DNA of 64,000 nucleotides from Tsukamurella tyrosinosolvens (GTDB taxonomy: Bacteria > Actinomycetota > Actinomycetes > Mycobacteriales > Mycobacteriaceae), in contig NZ_FNSA01000003.1 of the NCBI RefSeq assembly GCF_900104775.1, positions 62,001 through 126,000 on the forward strand, given 5' to 3'. Positions within the stretch are counted from its first letter, which is position 1. Each line of letters opens with the position of its first letter. A program made the position numbers and the translations under genes. The notes under the pieces are model-generated. The model was not told where the DNA came from and did no database searches. It was given only the letters and a program-made list of their open reading frames with translations. Below are positions 8,362-17,566 of this stretch, piece after piece.

Positions 8362-9869
8362 GGGAGGGTCTCCTTGTCGACGTCGACGGGGGCGATGGTG
8401 CGGCGGAGGGTTTCGCCGCGGAAGAAGGCGGGGTGGGTGGCCCGCCGGACGAACATGAGCACGGCGCCCAACAGGAGCAGGCCGAACCCGATGTAGAAGA
8501 CGAGCCCGATGCCGAACAGCGAGGAGCCGCTGCCGTTCTCCGGATTCAGGCTCTCCTGCACCGAGATCACGAAGACGACCGCGAGGATCGTGCCGCCGAT
8601 CAGGGGGAACAGGAACTTGTAGACGATGTTGTGCGGGCCGGTGAAGAGCTCGCGGCGGAAGAACCAGACGCACGCGAAGGCGGTGATCCCGTAGTACCAG
8701 CAGATCATGATGCCGAGCGCGGCGATCGTGTCCAGCAGGGCCCGGTCCGAGAGCAGCTTCACCACGGCGTAGAAGACGCCGGTGACGACGCCCGAGACGA
8801 CGGTCGCGTAGGTCGGCACCAGGTACCGGGGGTGGATCGTCGCGAGCTTGCGCGGGAACGCGCCGTAGGAGCCCATCGCGAGCATCGTCCGGGCCGCGGG
8901 GAGGAACGTGGTCTGCAGGCTCGCGATCGACGAGGCGAAGATCGCCAGGAACAGCATGAGGCCGCCGAAGCCGCCCAGCACGGGGGTCGCCAGCGGGCGG
9001 AAGACGTTCTCGGAGTTGTCGGGATTGCCGAGCCCCACGCCCTCGGTCCCGACGCCCGCGTACATCATCACGGCGATCGCCACCAGCAGGTAGGTGATGA
9101 GGATCGAGACCACCGCGAGCAGGCCGGCGCGGCCGGGAACCGTCTTCGGGTCCTTCGACTCCTCGCCGAGCGTGAGGCACGTGTCCCAACCCCAGAACGC
9201 GAAGATCGAGCCGGTGAGGCCGACGACGAAGGCCGCGATGGTGATCCCGGTGAACGGATTGAACCAGTCGAGGGAGAAGGACAGCCCGGTGGGCACACCC
9301 CGCGACCGCACGATCGCCGTGACCGCGAAGGCCACCAGCACGATCATCTGGAAGCCGACCAGCGCGTACTGCACCTTGGCGCTGGTCGTGACGCCGCGCC
9401 CCGAGATGTACGTGGCGATCACGATGAAGACCAGCGTGGTCGCGATGTTCACGAGCTTGTTGCCGGCCAGGTCGGCGATGCCGTCGTTGCTCATGACCTG
9501 GGCCAGGAACAGGTAGAAGTAGTCGACGGCGATCGCCGCCAGGTTCGACAGCACGATGATCGTGGCGAGCACCATGCCCCACCCGCACATCCAGCCCACG
9601 TACGGGCCGAAGGCCTTGGTGGACCACGTGAACGAGGCGCCGCAGTCGGGCACCCGCGAGTTGAGCTCGCGGTACGCGTAGGCGGTGAGGAACATCGGGA
9701 TGAAGCCCGCGATGAAGATCGCGGGCATCTTCAGACCCACCGACGCGACGATGAGGCCGATGCTCGCCGTGAGCGTGTAGCCGGGCGCCACCGTCGAGAT
9801 CCCGAGGACGGCGCCCGCGAGGGTGCCGATCCGGCCCTTCGCCAGGCCCTTGTCGACGATCTCCGTCAT
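8358..9869 (-). CDS. APC-superfamily amino acid/polyamine permease
   Basis: 503 residues with about 12 hydrophobic segments. The start of TM1 carries the APC signature GISTVAPGYTLTASIG; later segments include GASFTWSTKAFGPYVGW and FWGWDTCLTLGEESKDP, typical of amino acid/GABA/putrescine importers. It sits between a Usp gene and gabT in one coupled operon (4-nt overlaps on both sides), so the cargo is most likely putrescine, agmatine or GABA. Which of these cannot be decided from sequence alone. It acts in the cytoplasmic membrane and is the only transporter in the polyamine island. Confidence 0.85.
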   Translation of the reverse strand: MTEIVDKGLAKGRIGTLAGAVLGISTVAPGYTLTASIGLIVASVGLKMPAIFIAGFIPMFLTAYAYRELNSRVPDCGASFTWSTKAFGPYVGWMCGWGMVLATIIVLSNLAAIAVDYFYLFLAQVMSNDGIADLAGNKLVNIATTLVFIVIATYISGRGVTTSAKVQYALVGFQMIVLVAFAVTAIVRSRGVPTGLSFSLDWFNPFTGITIAAFVVGLTGSIFAFWGWDTCLTLGEESKDPKTVPGRAGLLAVVSILITYLLVAIAVMMYAGVGTEGVGLGNPDNSENVFRPLATPVLGGFGGLMLFLAIFASSIASLQTTFLPAARTMLAMGSYGAFPRKLATIHPRYLVPTYATVVSGVVTGVFYAVVKLLSDRALLDTIAALGIMICWYYGITAFACVWFFRRELFTGPHNIVYKFLFPLIGGTILAVVFVISVQESLNPENGSGSSLFGIGLVFYIGFGLLLLGAVLMFVRRATHPAFFRGETLRRTIAPVDVDKETLP

Positions 9870-10732
9870 GCGAGGCCGGCCCGGGGCACGACGACCATCG
9901 GGACGTCGAGGACACGGAGCATCTTCGCGGCGGTGGAGCCGAGGAACAGGCGGCGCGGGGCGGCGAGGCGGCTCGAGCCCACCATGATCAGGTCGCCCGG
10001 GTGCCAGTCGAGGCCGTTGACGGCGTCCTCGACGGTGTCGCCGAGGACGACCACCGAGGAGACGTCGACGGTGCCGGACAGGCGTTTCCGGGCCTCGTCG
10101 AGCACCGTCGCCGAGTGCCGGCGGGCCTCCTCGAGCTTGGCCTGGTCGCCCTGCCGCGCGGTGGGCATGAGATCGACGGCGATGAGCGAGACGAGCCGCA
10201 GCGGCACGCCCGCGCGCTCGGCGCCGGTGATCGCCGCGTCGAGCAGCTCCTCCGCGCCCGGTCGCGCGCCGACGGCGCACGTCACCGACCGCACCGTCGC
10301 GGCCTTGGAGTGCCGCTGTCCCCGCGGAGCCAGCGCGACGGCGACCGGAGCGGAATGGATGAGGTCGTTGACCACGGGGCCGAGCGAATGCCGGCCCAGG
10401 AGGCCGCCGCCCGTCGCGCCGACGACCACGATCGCCGCGTCGAGGCGCTGCGCCTCGGCGATGATGCCCTCGGCGATCGAGTCGTAGACGCCGATGTGCG
10501 TGGACGTCTCGACGTCGGCCGGCACCTGCTCGCGCGCCTGCGCGAGCCAGCCCTCGGCCTGATCGGTGAGGACCTGGTCCACGAGGTCGCCGGAGACGAA
10601 GGCGCCGGTCTGGTCGGGCGGGACCACCATGCCGAGCGCGAGTTCCGCGTCCAGGGAGCGGGCGAGCTGCACGCCGAGGGCGACCGCGTCGCGGCCCCCG
10701 TCGGTGGCGAGATAGGCGACGTAGACCTTCAC
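9866..10732 (-). CDS. Tandem universal stress protein (UspA-like)
   Basis: 288 residues in two Usp domains (about 1-140 and 150-288). Each has the ATP-binding glycine motif: VVVGATGGGLLGRHSLG in the first, IMVGSSRLAAPRRLFLGS in the second. Start GTG at 10732, preceded by GGAGGAG at good spacing and overlapping the amine oxidase stop. Tandem Usp proteins bind ATP and act in stress survival. Here the gene lies in the middle of the catabolic operon between the amine oxidase and the permease. A role in sensing energy state, or coping with the H2O2 and aldehyde from amine oxidation, is an inference. Confidence 0.85.
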   Translation of the reverse strand: MKVYVAYLATDGGRDAVALGVQLARSLDAELALGMVVPPDQTGAFVSGDLVDQVLTDQAEGWLAQAREQVPADVETSTHIGVYDSIAEGIIAEAQRLDAAIVVVGATGGGLLGRHSLGPVVNDLIHSAPVAVALAPRGQRHSKAATVRSVTCAVGARPGAEELLDAAITGAERAGVPLRLVSLIAVDLMPTARQGDQAKLEEARRHSATVLDEARKRLSGTVDVSSVVVLGDTVEDAVNGLDWHPGDLIMVGSSRLAAPRRLFLGSTAAKMLRVLDVPMVVVPRAGLA

Positions 10733-12717
10733 TTCTCCTCCTGACAACAACCCGATCCGGCGGCGGCACCGTCGGTCTCGGTGGAACAGCACGATGCGGA
10801 CTTCGCCGGGGTGGGGGCCACGTCGATCGACGGGTTCCGGTCGAAGAAGCCGAAGGGCTTGAGCCAGAAGCTCACCGTGTCGGCGGGCATGATCGGCCAG
10901 TCCTCGGGCCGGGTGATGTGGTGGATGCCGAAGGTGTACCAGAGCACCACGTCGGTGTTCTCGATCGAGCGGTTCGCCGCGGTCCACGCCGGCAGGCCCA
11001 TGCCGCCGCCGCCCTGGTTGACGAATTCGCCGGCGGGCCAGCGCTCCTCGCGGTCGTTCGGCGTCACCCACAGGGTGTGCTCGATGGCGCGGCAGCGGTC
11101 GAGGATCGGCGAGTCGGGGTCGAACATGGCGGGCACGTTCGCGGAGGCGACCAGCTTGTACGACGGGGACGTGCCGAGGCCGGTCGTCACGTTGTCGTTG
11201 ACCACCTTCCACGACCGCTGCGTGGGGTAGTGCGGGTCCTGCTTGCCCTCGGACTCGGTGCGCAGCGGCGTGTTGACCTGCCGCAGCGACAGGCCGTAGG
11301 GGTTGTCCGGCCCGGTGGGCACCATCTGCGTCTCGGACCGGTAGACGGTGTTGTTCTCGCCGTCCACGTCGAGGTCCATGCGCGCGACGATGAAGTGCTG
11401 GTGGAAGGGCGCGTAGGTGCGCTGGTCGACCAGGGTGCCGTGCGGGTGGGAGCCGCCCTCGGGGAAGTGGCTGACCACCATGATGCCGGTGGCCCGCACC
11501 TCGCACTCGATGTTGCCGTCCTCGTAGAACCGCCAGTAGGTGAGGTACTCGTAGTTCGCGACGGTGACGTGGAAGGAGACCGTCAGGCGGCGCATGCGGC
11601 GGACCTCGGCGCCGGCGTGGTGGTCGACGTGCTTCCACAGGACGGCGTTGTCCTCCTCGTGGATGCAGATCGCGTTGGCGATGTCGTAGGGCTCGCCCTT
11701 GCTGTCGTGCAGCGTCGCGTCCAGGTACCGGATCTCGCCGAGGCAGTCGCAGCCCAGCGCGAGCGACGTGGTCATGAAGCCGAGGCCCCACTCGCCGATG
11801 TCGAAGGCGGTGCGGCGGTAGTGATCCTCGCAGTGGTCGCGGTAGGGGACCATCATCTCGGCGAACGACAGGCGGTGCGCGATCTTGCGGACGTTCCCGT
11901 TGTCGTTGTAGGTGACGGCGTGCAGGGTCATGCCCTCGCGGTAGTTGAAGCCCACCCGCAGCGACCAGTTCTGCCAGGTCAACTTGTTGCCCTCGAGGGT
12001 GAAGCCGGGGCCCTCGGGCTGGGTGATCTCGAGGGGCTTGCGCTCGGGGCGCGTGCTCGCCTCACGGATCTCCTTGGGCAGCATGCGCGGGACGTACTCG
12101 CCCATGATCTGCGGGCGGTCGACGCGGAAGGTGTCCTCGATCCGCAGCAGCTCCATGGTGTTCAGATCGATCACGCAGTGGAAGCCGTTGACGGGCCCGG
12201 CGTAGGGGTTGGCACCGTCGGACCCGCGGACCCAGGTGTCGGACCAGCCGATCCGGCGCCCCGCGAACTCCTCCGGGATGAGCACCGCGCCGTACGTCCA
12301 CGTGTCCATGAACACCAGCGACATGTCGGTGATGCCCCGCGCCGCGAGGGCGGCGATGACGTCGGGGTGCGCCCGCAGGGCCTGATCGGCCTCGTCCCAC
12401 TCGTCGACGGTGACGTTCGCCTGCACGTCCGGAATGTGATCGAACGCGGTCACCGCGTCGGCGGTCAGGGAGACGCGGGCCTTGTAGGTGCGGTTCGCCG
12501 TGCGGTCGAAGAGCACCGCGACGGCGACGCGCTCGGCCGGGGTGCCGTCGGTGTCGAAGGCGGTGATCTCGGCCTTGCTCGGCTCGAACATCTCGATCGA
12601 GGCGTAGCGCCAGTCGGCGTTCACGCCGTGCTCCCGGGCGAGCAGCGCGGTGACGGCGCGGATCTCGTCGGCGGAGAGGGGGTCGAGCGGGTGGGCGGCG
12701 GGGGAGGGGTTCTGCAT
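10729..12717 (-). CDS. Copper-containing (TPQ) primary amine oxidase
   Basis: 662 residues. Oxidises a primary amine, probably putrescine, to the aldehyde with release of NH3 and H2O2. The topaquinone precursor is Tyr389 in VANYEY (family consensus N-Y-D/E-Y). The catalytic base is Asp306 in the FDIGEWGLG stretch, and copper ligands are expected in HQHF and later FGIHHITRPEDWP. The region up to ~residue 640 matches the Arthrobacter-type enzyme (AGAO). Oddly, the last ~20 residues carry two CC pairs (SASCCSTE and GSGCCQEEK), not a usual feature of the family. No signal peptide is seen, so it is cytoplasmic. It follows the aldehyde dehydrogenase gene after 46 bp and is coupled to the Usp gene below. 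Confidence 0.92.
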   Translation of the reverse strand: MQNPSPAAHPLDPLSADEIRAVTALLAREHGVNADWRYASIEMFEPSKAEITAFDTDGTPAERVAVAVLFDRTANRTYKARVSLTADAVTAFDHIPDVQANVTVDEWDEADQALRAHPDVIAALAARGITDMSLVFMDTWTYGAVLIPEEFAGRRIGWSDTWVRGSDGANPYAGPVNGFHCVIDLNTMELLRIEDTFRVDRPQIMGEYVPRMLPKEIREASTRPERKPLEITQPEGPGFTLEGNKLTWQNWSLRVGFNYREGMTLHAVTYNDNGNVRKIAHRLSFAEMMVPYRDHCEDHYRRTAFDIGEWGLGFMTTSLALGCDCLGEIRYLDATLHDSKGEPYDIANAICIHEEDNAVLWKHVDHHAGAEVRRMRRLTVSFHVTVANYEYLTYWRFYEDGNIECEVRATGIMVVSHFPEGGSHPHGTLVDQRTYAPFHQHFIVARMDLDVDGENNTVYRSETQMVPTGPDNPYGLSLRQVNTPLRTESEGKQDPHYPTQRSWKVVNDNVTTGLGTSPSYKLVASANVPAMFDPDSPILDRCRAIEHTLWVTPNDREERWPAGEFVNQGGGGMGLPAWTAANRSIENTDVVLWYTFGIHHITRPEDWPIMPADTVSFWLKPFGFFDRNPSIDVAPTPAKSASCCSTETDGAAAGSGCCQEEK

Positions 12718-12763
12718 CGCGGGGTGCCTTTCTCGGCGGGCGGTGGTCGGCCGGATCGGGAGG

Positions 12764-14191
12764 TCAGTCGTTGCTGCTCATGACGTGCTTGATTCGGGTG
12801 TAGTCCTCCAGGCCGTACGCCGACAGGTCTTTGCCGTAACCCGAGTGCTTGAATCCGCCGTGCGGCATCTCCGCCACGAGCGGGATGTGGCAGTTGATCC
12901 ACACCGCGCCCGCGTCGATCCTGATGCTCATGCGGTTCGCGGTCGCGTGGTCGGTCGTCCAGACGCTGGACGCCAGGCCGTACTGCACGCCGTTCGCGAG
13001 AGCCACGGCCTCGTCCTCGGTCGCGAAGGGCTGCACGGTGATGATCGGGCCGAAGGTCTCCTCCTGCACGATCGCGTCGTCCTGCCGCACGCCCGTGATG
13101 ACCGTCGGCTCCACGTAGAAGCCCTTCTCGCCGAGCCGCTTCCCGCCGGTCGCGACCGTGGCGTGCGCGGGCAGCGCGGCCAGCTTCTCCATGACGCGGC
13201 CGAAGTGGTGCACGTTGTTGAGGGCGCCGTAGAAGGCGTCGGGGTCGTCGGGGGTACCCGGCCGCAGGGTGCCGGCCTGCGCGACGAGGGCGGCGACGAA
13301 CTCCTCGTAGACCGACTCGTGCACCAGGGCGCGCGTCGCGGCGGTGCAGTCCTGGCCGGCGTTGAAGAAGGCGGCCTGCGCGATGCCCTCGGCAGCGCGG
13401 GCGACGTCGGCGTCGCCGAAGACGACGGCGGGCGCCTTGCCGCCCAGTTCCAGGTGCGCGCGCTTGACGTCCGCCGCCGCGGCGGTCGCGACCGCCATGC
13501 CGGCGCGGACGGAGCCGGTGATCGCGACCAGCCCGAGGGCGGGATCGCTGACGAGGCGGGCGCCGACGGCACCGTCGCCGAGCACGACGTTGAGGACGCC
13601 GTCGGGGAGGATGTCCTGGGCGATCCGCGCCAGCACCAGGGTCGACTCGGGCGTCGTGTCCGAGGGCTTGAGGACCACGGTGTTGCCCGCGGCCAGGGCG
13701 GGGGCGATCTTCCAGATGGCCATCATGAACGGGTAGTTCCACGGGGTCACCTGGCCGACGACGCCGATCGGCTCGCGCCGCACATAGGAGGTGAAGCCCT
13801 CCATGTACTCGCCCGCCGAGCGGCCCTCGAGCATGCGAGCGGCACCGGCGAAGAAGCGCACCTGATCGGCGCAGACGAGGACCTCCTCCGCCTTCACCAT
13901 GGCCGCGATCTGGCCGGTGTTGCGGACCTGGGCGGCGACGATCTCGTCGGCGTGCTCCTCGATCGCGTCGGCGAGCTTGAGCAGCGCCGCCTGGCGGGCG
14001 CTCGGCGTCGTGCGGCCCCAGGTGAGGAACGCGCGCTCGGCCGCGGCGATCGCGGCGGCCACCTCCTCCTCGGTCGAGACGGGCGAGACCGCGACGACGG
14101 CCTCGGTGGCCGGGTCGACGATGTCGATCGACGCGGACGACGTCGAGTCGACGAACGTGCCGTCGATGAAGTTCTGGAGCCGGTCGGACAT
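12764..14191 (-). CDS. patD: Gamma-aminobutyraldehyde dehydrogenase
   Basis: 475 residues, the length of E. coli PatD/Prr (474). Oxidises 4-aminobutanal to GABA. It begins MSDRLQNFIDGTFVDS, as in the family. General base Glu248 sits in LELGGKAP and nucleophile Cys282 in NAGQDCTAATR. First gene of the polyamine operon; start ATG at 14191 with an AAAGGG ribosome binding site 6 nt upstream. The 115-bp gap to the divergent PucR gene must contain both promoters. A broader betaine- or aminoaldehyde-type specificity is possible, but the gene order (amine oxidase, gabT, gabD) makes this assignment strong. Confidence 0.88.
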   Translation of the reverse strand: MSDRLQNFIDGTFVDSTSSASIDIVDPATEAVVAVSPVSTEEEVAAAIAAAERAFLTWGRTTPSARQAALLKLADAIEEHADEIVAAQVRNTGQIAAMVKAEEVLVCADQVRFFAGAARMLEGRSAGEYMEGFTSYVRREPIGVVGQVTPWNYPFMMAIWKIAPALAAGNTVVLKPSDTTPESTLVLARIAQDILPDGVLNVVLGDGAVGARLVSDPALGLVAITGSVRAGMAVATAAAADVKRAHLELGGKAPAVVFGDADVARAAEGIAQAAFFNAGQDCTAATRALVHESVYEEFVAALVAQAGTLRPGTPDDPDAFYGALNNVHHFGRVMEKLAALPAHATVATGGKRLGEKGFYVEPTVITGVRQDDAIVQEETFGPIITVQPFATEDEAVALANGVQYGLASSVWTTDHATANRMSIRIDAGAVWINCHIPLVAEMPHGGFKHSGYGKDLSAYGLEDYTRIKHVMSSND

Positions 14192-14306
14192 CGCAACCCT
14201 TTCGGTGGGAGATCGGGGAAGTCCTCCTACTGTGCGCTGGGTCACTGGGCTACGCATCTGCCAGAATGGCGAAATCAGTCGCAACGTCTCGACGGATTGG
14301 AGCGCC

Positions 14307-15833
14307 ATGGCGGTCACCGTGCGCTGGCTGCTGGGGCAGCGCGATCTCGGCCTCGGGCTCCGGGCGGGCGCGGCGGCGGTCGACGTCCCGATCACCTTCG
14401 TCATCACCACCGAGCTGGCCGATCCCACGCCCTGGCTCACCGGCGGCGAGATGCTCCTGACGACGGGCATCGGCATCCCGCCCGGCGACGACGGCTGCCG
14501 CGACTACGTGCGGCGGCTCACCGACCGCGGCGTCTCCGGCCTCGGTTTCGGCGTCGGCGTGTCCCGCGCCAGCGCGCCGGCGGCCCTCGTCGACGCGGCC
14601 GACGAGTTCGGACTCGCGCTCGTCGACGTGCCCCTGCCGACGCCCTTCGTGGCGGTCGCGCGCACCGTCATCGACGAGATCGCGCGGCGGGCGAACGCGG
14701 CGCAGGCGGCGGCCGGCCGGGCCCAGCAGCGCATGACCCGCGCCGCGGTCGCGGGCGGACCGTCGGCCACCCTGCGCGAGCTGTCGGTGGGCAGCGGCGG
14801 CGCGGCGCTCCTCCTCGACCGGGGCGGGCGGGTCGTGCAGGCGCATCCCGCGGAGTTCGACCCGGCCGTGGCGCGCGAGGTGGGAGAGCAGGCGCGGGCG
14901 CACGTCGCGGCCTCGGCGGTCGGGCCCGTGACGGTGCGGACCGTCGATCCGGCCGGCCGGCTCGGCACCATCGTCACCCAGCCGATCCGGGTGGGCGACC
15001 GCGGCCACGGCCACCTGGGCGTGGTGCTGCCGCGCGAACCCTCGGCGGCGGACCATGTGCTCATCGGCCACGCCAACTCCCTGCTGGCGCTGGACTTCGA
15101 GCGGCCGCTCCGGCTGCGGCTCGCGCAGTGGCGGATGAACGCCGCGGCACTGCGCCTGGTGCTCTCGGCGGGCGGGGACCTCGACGAGGCGGCGCAGCTG
15201 GTCGCGGAGGCGGCCGATCCGTCCGGGGTCCGTGCGCTCATGATCCGCGGCGGCGCGGACCCGGACGCCGTGGTCGCGGCGGTGCGGGCCGCGCTGCACG
15301 ACGCGGGCCGGCCGGTGTTCGTGTCCGAAGCGGGCGCCGCGAGCGGGGTGATCGCGCTGCTGGGTGGCGACGACGGGCCCGGCTTCGCCGATGCCCTGGT
15401 GGCGGGTCTCGCGCCGGGCGAGCGGGCCAGGCTGCAGCTCGGGCTGGGGGCACCGCACGCGCCGCACGCCGTGGCCGAAGCGGTCGCGGCGGCCGAGCTC
15501 GCGGCCCGCGCGGCCCGGCCCGGAGGCGGCACCGTCGACGCCTCGGCGCTCGCCGGGCGCACGCTGTTCACCGAGCCGGGAACCCGCGAGGCCCTCGCCC
15601 GGCTCGACCGGGCGCTGCTGGAGCCGCTGCGCACGCACGACGGCCTCGCCGAGGCGCTCCGCGCCTACCTGGAGAACCACGGCCAGTGGGAGGGGACAGC
15701 CGCGGCGCTCGGGGTGCATCGGCACACGGCGCGGGCCCGCGTGGCGCGCGCGGAGGACCTGCTCGGCGTCGACCTCCGGTCGGCGCGGGTGCGCGCCGAG
15801 CTCCTACTGGCTCTGCTGCTCGGCGACGAGTAG
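14307..15833 (+). CDS. PucR-family transcriptional regulator of the polyamine operon
   Basis: 508 residues. The N-terminal ~130 residues form a PucR-like sensory domain (VPITFVITTELADPTPWLTGGEMLLTTG, split here by description only). A GAF/CdaR-like middle follows, and the C-terminal HTH_30 domain reads LRAYLENHGQWEGTAAALGVHRHTARARVARAEDLLGVDL in consensus terms: ENHG, then the helix-turn-helix with HRHT. Family members such as PucR and CdaR respond to purine, GABA or sugar-acid metabolites. It is transcribed divergently from patD, so it most likely controls the patD-gabD operon and itself. ATG 14307 has GGAG 6 nt upstream. The last 30 bp overlap the convergent TetR gene. Confidence 0.85.
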   Translation: MAVTVRWLLGQRDLGLGLRAGAAAVDVPITFVITTELADPTPWLTGGEMLLTTGIGIPPGDDGCRDYVRRLTDRGVSGLGFGVGVSRASAPAALVDAADEFGLALVDVPLPTPFVAVARTVIDEIARRANAAQAAAGRAQQRMTRAAVAGGPSATLRELSVGSGGAALLLDRGGRVVQAHPAEFDPAVAREVGEQARAHVAASAVGPVTVRTVDPAGRLGTIVTQPIRVGDRGHGHLGVVLPREPSAADHVLIGHANSLLALDFERPLRLRLAQWRMNAAALRLVLSAGGDLDEAAQLVAEAADPSGVRALMIRGGADPDAVVAAVRAALHDAGRPVFVSEAGAASGVIALLGGDDGPGFADALVAGLAPGERARLQLGLGAPHAPHAVAEAVAAAELAARAARPGGGTVDASALAGRTLFTEPGTREALARLDRALLEPLRTHDGLAEALRAYLENHGQWEGTAAALGVHRHTARARVARAEDLLGVDLRSARVRAELLLALLLGDE

Positions 15834-16454
15834 CGCCCGCAGGCCCTCGATGAGCGCGGCGAGCCCCAGGTCGAAGGCCTGCAGCGAGCGCTCCGGGCCC
15901 GACGGTGCCGCGGCGAGGGCCCGGCGCAGGTCGTCGGTGGCGGCCGGGTCGTCACCGTCGTCATCCAGGGCGATGGGGACCTCGGGCGCCGAGACGTCGA
16001 GCGCCGCGCCGAGGAGGAAGTTCTCGACGCCGACGACGATGCCCATGACCTGCTCCACCCGGAATCCGGCGCGGAGCAGTCCGGCGGTCGCCGCCGCGTA
16101 CATCGCGAGGTTCTGCCGGCCCCCGATGGTCTCGGTGGCGAGCAGGCGGACCGCGGCGGGGTGTGCGGCGAAGGCGGTGCGGTAGGTGCGGGCCCACGTG
16201 TCGAGCGCGCGGTCCCAGGGCTCGGTCGCGAAGCACGTGGCGTCGATGTCGGCGGTCACGAGGTCGCGGACGAGGCCGATGACGCCCGCGCGGCCCTCGA
16301 CGTGGTGATAGATCGACGAGACCTGCACCCCGAGCCGACGGGCCAGCGCCGGCATGCTCAGCGCACCCTCCCGGTCGACCAGCTCCAGCGCCGCCGCGCC
16401 GATCGACGCGCGATCGAGTTGCGGGGTGCTCGGCCGGCCGACGCGTCTGCTCAC
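15804..16454 (-). CDS. TetR-family repressor, probable regulator of the agu genes
   Basis: 216 residues from the GTG at 16454 (a longer in-frame reading to 16523 would run over the operator and is less likely). N-terminal HTH: RASIGAAALELVDREG, MPALARRLGVQVSSIYHHVEGR. The C-terminal half resembles the TetR_C (PF02909) type, with YRTAFAAHPAAVRLL. It is divergent from aguB, and two copies of a 17-bp palindrome lie in the gap, so autoregulation and control of aguB-aguA are likely. The ligand may be agmatine or N-carbamoylputrescine (inference). Confidence 0.82.
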   Translation of the reverse strand: MSRRVGRPSTPQLDRASIGAAALELVDREGALSMPALARRLGVQVSSIYHHVEGRAGVIGLVRDLVTADIDATCFATEPWDRALDTWARTYRTAFAAHPAAVRLLATETIGGRQNLAMYAAATAGLLRAGFRVEQVMGIVVGVENFLLGAALDVSAPEVPIALDDDGDDPAATDDLRRALAAAPSGPERSLQAFDLGLAALIEGLRALLVAEQQSQ

Positions 16455-16483
16455 CTGCACGAACCTACCCGACGAGGCACTCA

Positions 16484-16555
16484 ATCGACAGGCTTTCGAT
16501 TTACCCCTTGTGGCGGCGGTCACTGCGGTCTATCGTTTATCGAAAGCCTATCGAT
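16484..16555. promoter_or_regulatory. Double TetR operator between tetR and aguB
   Basis: Two 17-bp copies, ATCGACAGGCTTTCGAT at 16484-16500 and ATCGAAAGCCTATCGAT at 16539-16555, are inverted relative to each other. The second equals the reverse complement of the first except for one base (CCTATC against CCTGTC). Each has an ATCGA/TCGAT dyad. One lies close to the repressor gene start, the other directly upstream of the aguB ribosome binding site, overlapping its probable promoter. The 55-bp centre-to-centre spacing suggests either a separate dimer at each promoter or looping. Confidence 0.75.
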
Positions 16556-16573
16556 AAAGATGGAGGAGCCGAG

Positions 16574-17566
16574 ATGGAGCTCATCGTCGCGCCGGGGATC
16601 CCGACGTCGCCCGCCCGCGTGGACGCCCCCGAGCGGGAGCCGCTGCGCGTCGCGCTCGTGCAGCACCGCTGGCACGACGACGCGCCCCGCCTCGCCGCCG
16701 AGCTCACCGACGCGATCGGGCGGGCCGCCCGGGCGGGTGCGCGGGTCGTCTTCCTCTCCGAGATCACCCTCCTGCGCTACCCGGCGTTCGAGCGCGGCGG
16801 CGCGCAGCCCAGCGCGCTGGCGGAGGACCTGCTGACCGGCCCCACCTTCGCGTTCGCGGCCGCCGCGGCGAAGGAGCACGGCGTCGTCGTCCACGCCTCC
16901 CTCTACGAGCGGCACCCCGATGCGGAGCCGCTCGGCTACAACACCGCGATCATGGTCTCGCCGTCCGGCGAGCTGCTGGCCCGCACCCGCAAGCTGCACA
17001 TCCCCGTCACCGCCGGCTACTACGAGGACACCTACTTCCTCCGCGGCCCCGCGCAGGCCGACGGCGCCGAGCCCTACCCCGTCCACGCGCCGGCCGAGCT
17101 CGGCGGCGCCCGCTTCGGCCTCCCCACCTGCTGGGACGAGTGGTTTCCCGAGGTCGCGCGGGCCTACTCCCTGGGCGGCGCCGACGTCATCGCCTACCCG
17201 ACGGCGATCGGCTCCGAGCCCGACCACCCCGACTTCGACACCGCCCCGCTGTGGCGGCAGGTGATCGTCGGCAACGGGATCTCCTGCGGCACCTTCATGG
17301 TGGTGCCCAACCGCTGGGGCAACGAGGGCGCGATCACCTTCTACGGCAGCTCCTTCATCTCCGACCCGTACGGCCGCATCCTCGTCGAGGCGCCCCGCGA
17401 CGCCTCCGCCGTGCTCGTGGCCGACCTCGACCTGGACCAGCGCCGCGACTGGCTGACGCTGTTCCCCTTCCTCGCCACCCGTCGCCCCGACACCTACGGC
17501 GCGCTCGTCGAGGGCGTCGAGGTCAACGGCCCGCTGGGCGGCGCGCAGCTCGGCGGTGCGCGATGA
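16574..17566 (+). CDS. aguB: N-carbamoylputrescine amidohydrolase (nitrilase superfamily)
   Basis: 330 residues. Hydrolyses N-carbamoylputrescine to putrescine, CO2 and NH3. The nitrilase triad is visible: Glu63 in LSEITLL, Lys140 in TRKLHIP and Cys186 in LPTCWDEWFPE. The CWDEWFPE and RKLHIP contexts are those of AguB-type enzymes. ATG 16574 follows GGAGGAG. The stop overlaps the aguA start (ATGA), which also supports the assignment. An N-terminal extension of ~25 residues precedes the catalytic beta-strand LRVALVQH. It feeds putrescine to the amine oxidase operon encoded just upstream on the other strand. Confidence 0.9.
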   Translation: MELIVAPGIPTSPARVDAPEREPLRVALVQHRWHDDAPRLAAELTDAIGRAARAGARVVFLSEITLLRYPAFERGGAQPSALAEDLLTGPTFAFAAAAAKEHGVVVHASLYERHPDAEPLGYNTAIMVSPSGELLARTRKLHIPVTAGYYEDTYFLRGPAQADGAEPYPVHAPAELGGARFGLPTCWDEWFPEVARAYSLGGADVIAYPTAIGSEPDHPDFDTAPLWRQVIVGNGISCGTFMVVPNRWGNEGAITFYGSSFISDPYGRILVEAPRDASAVLVADLDLDQRRDWLTLFPFLATRRPDTYGALVEGVEVNGPLGGAQLGGAR

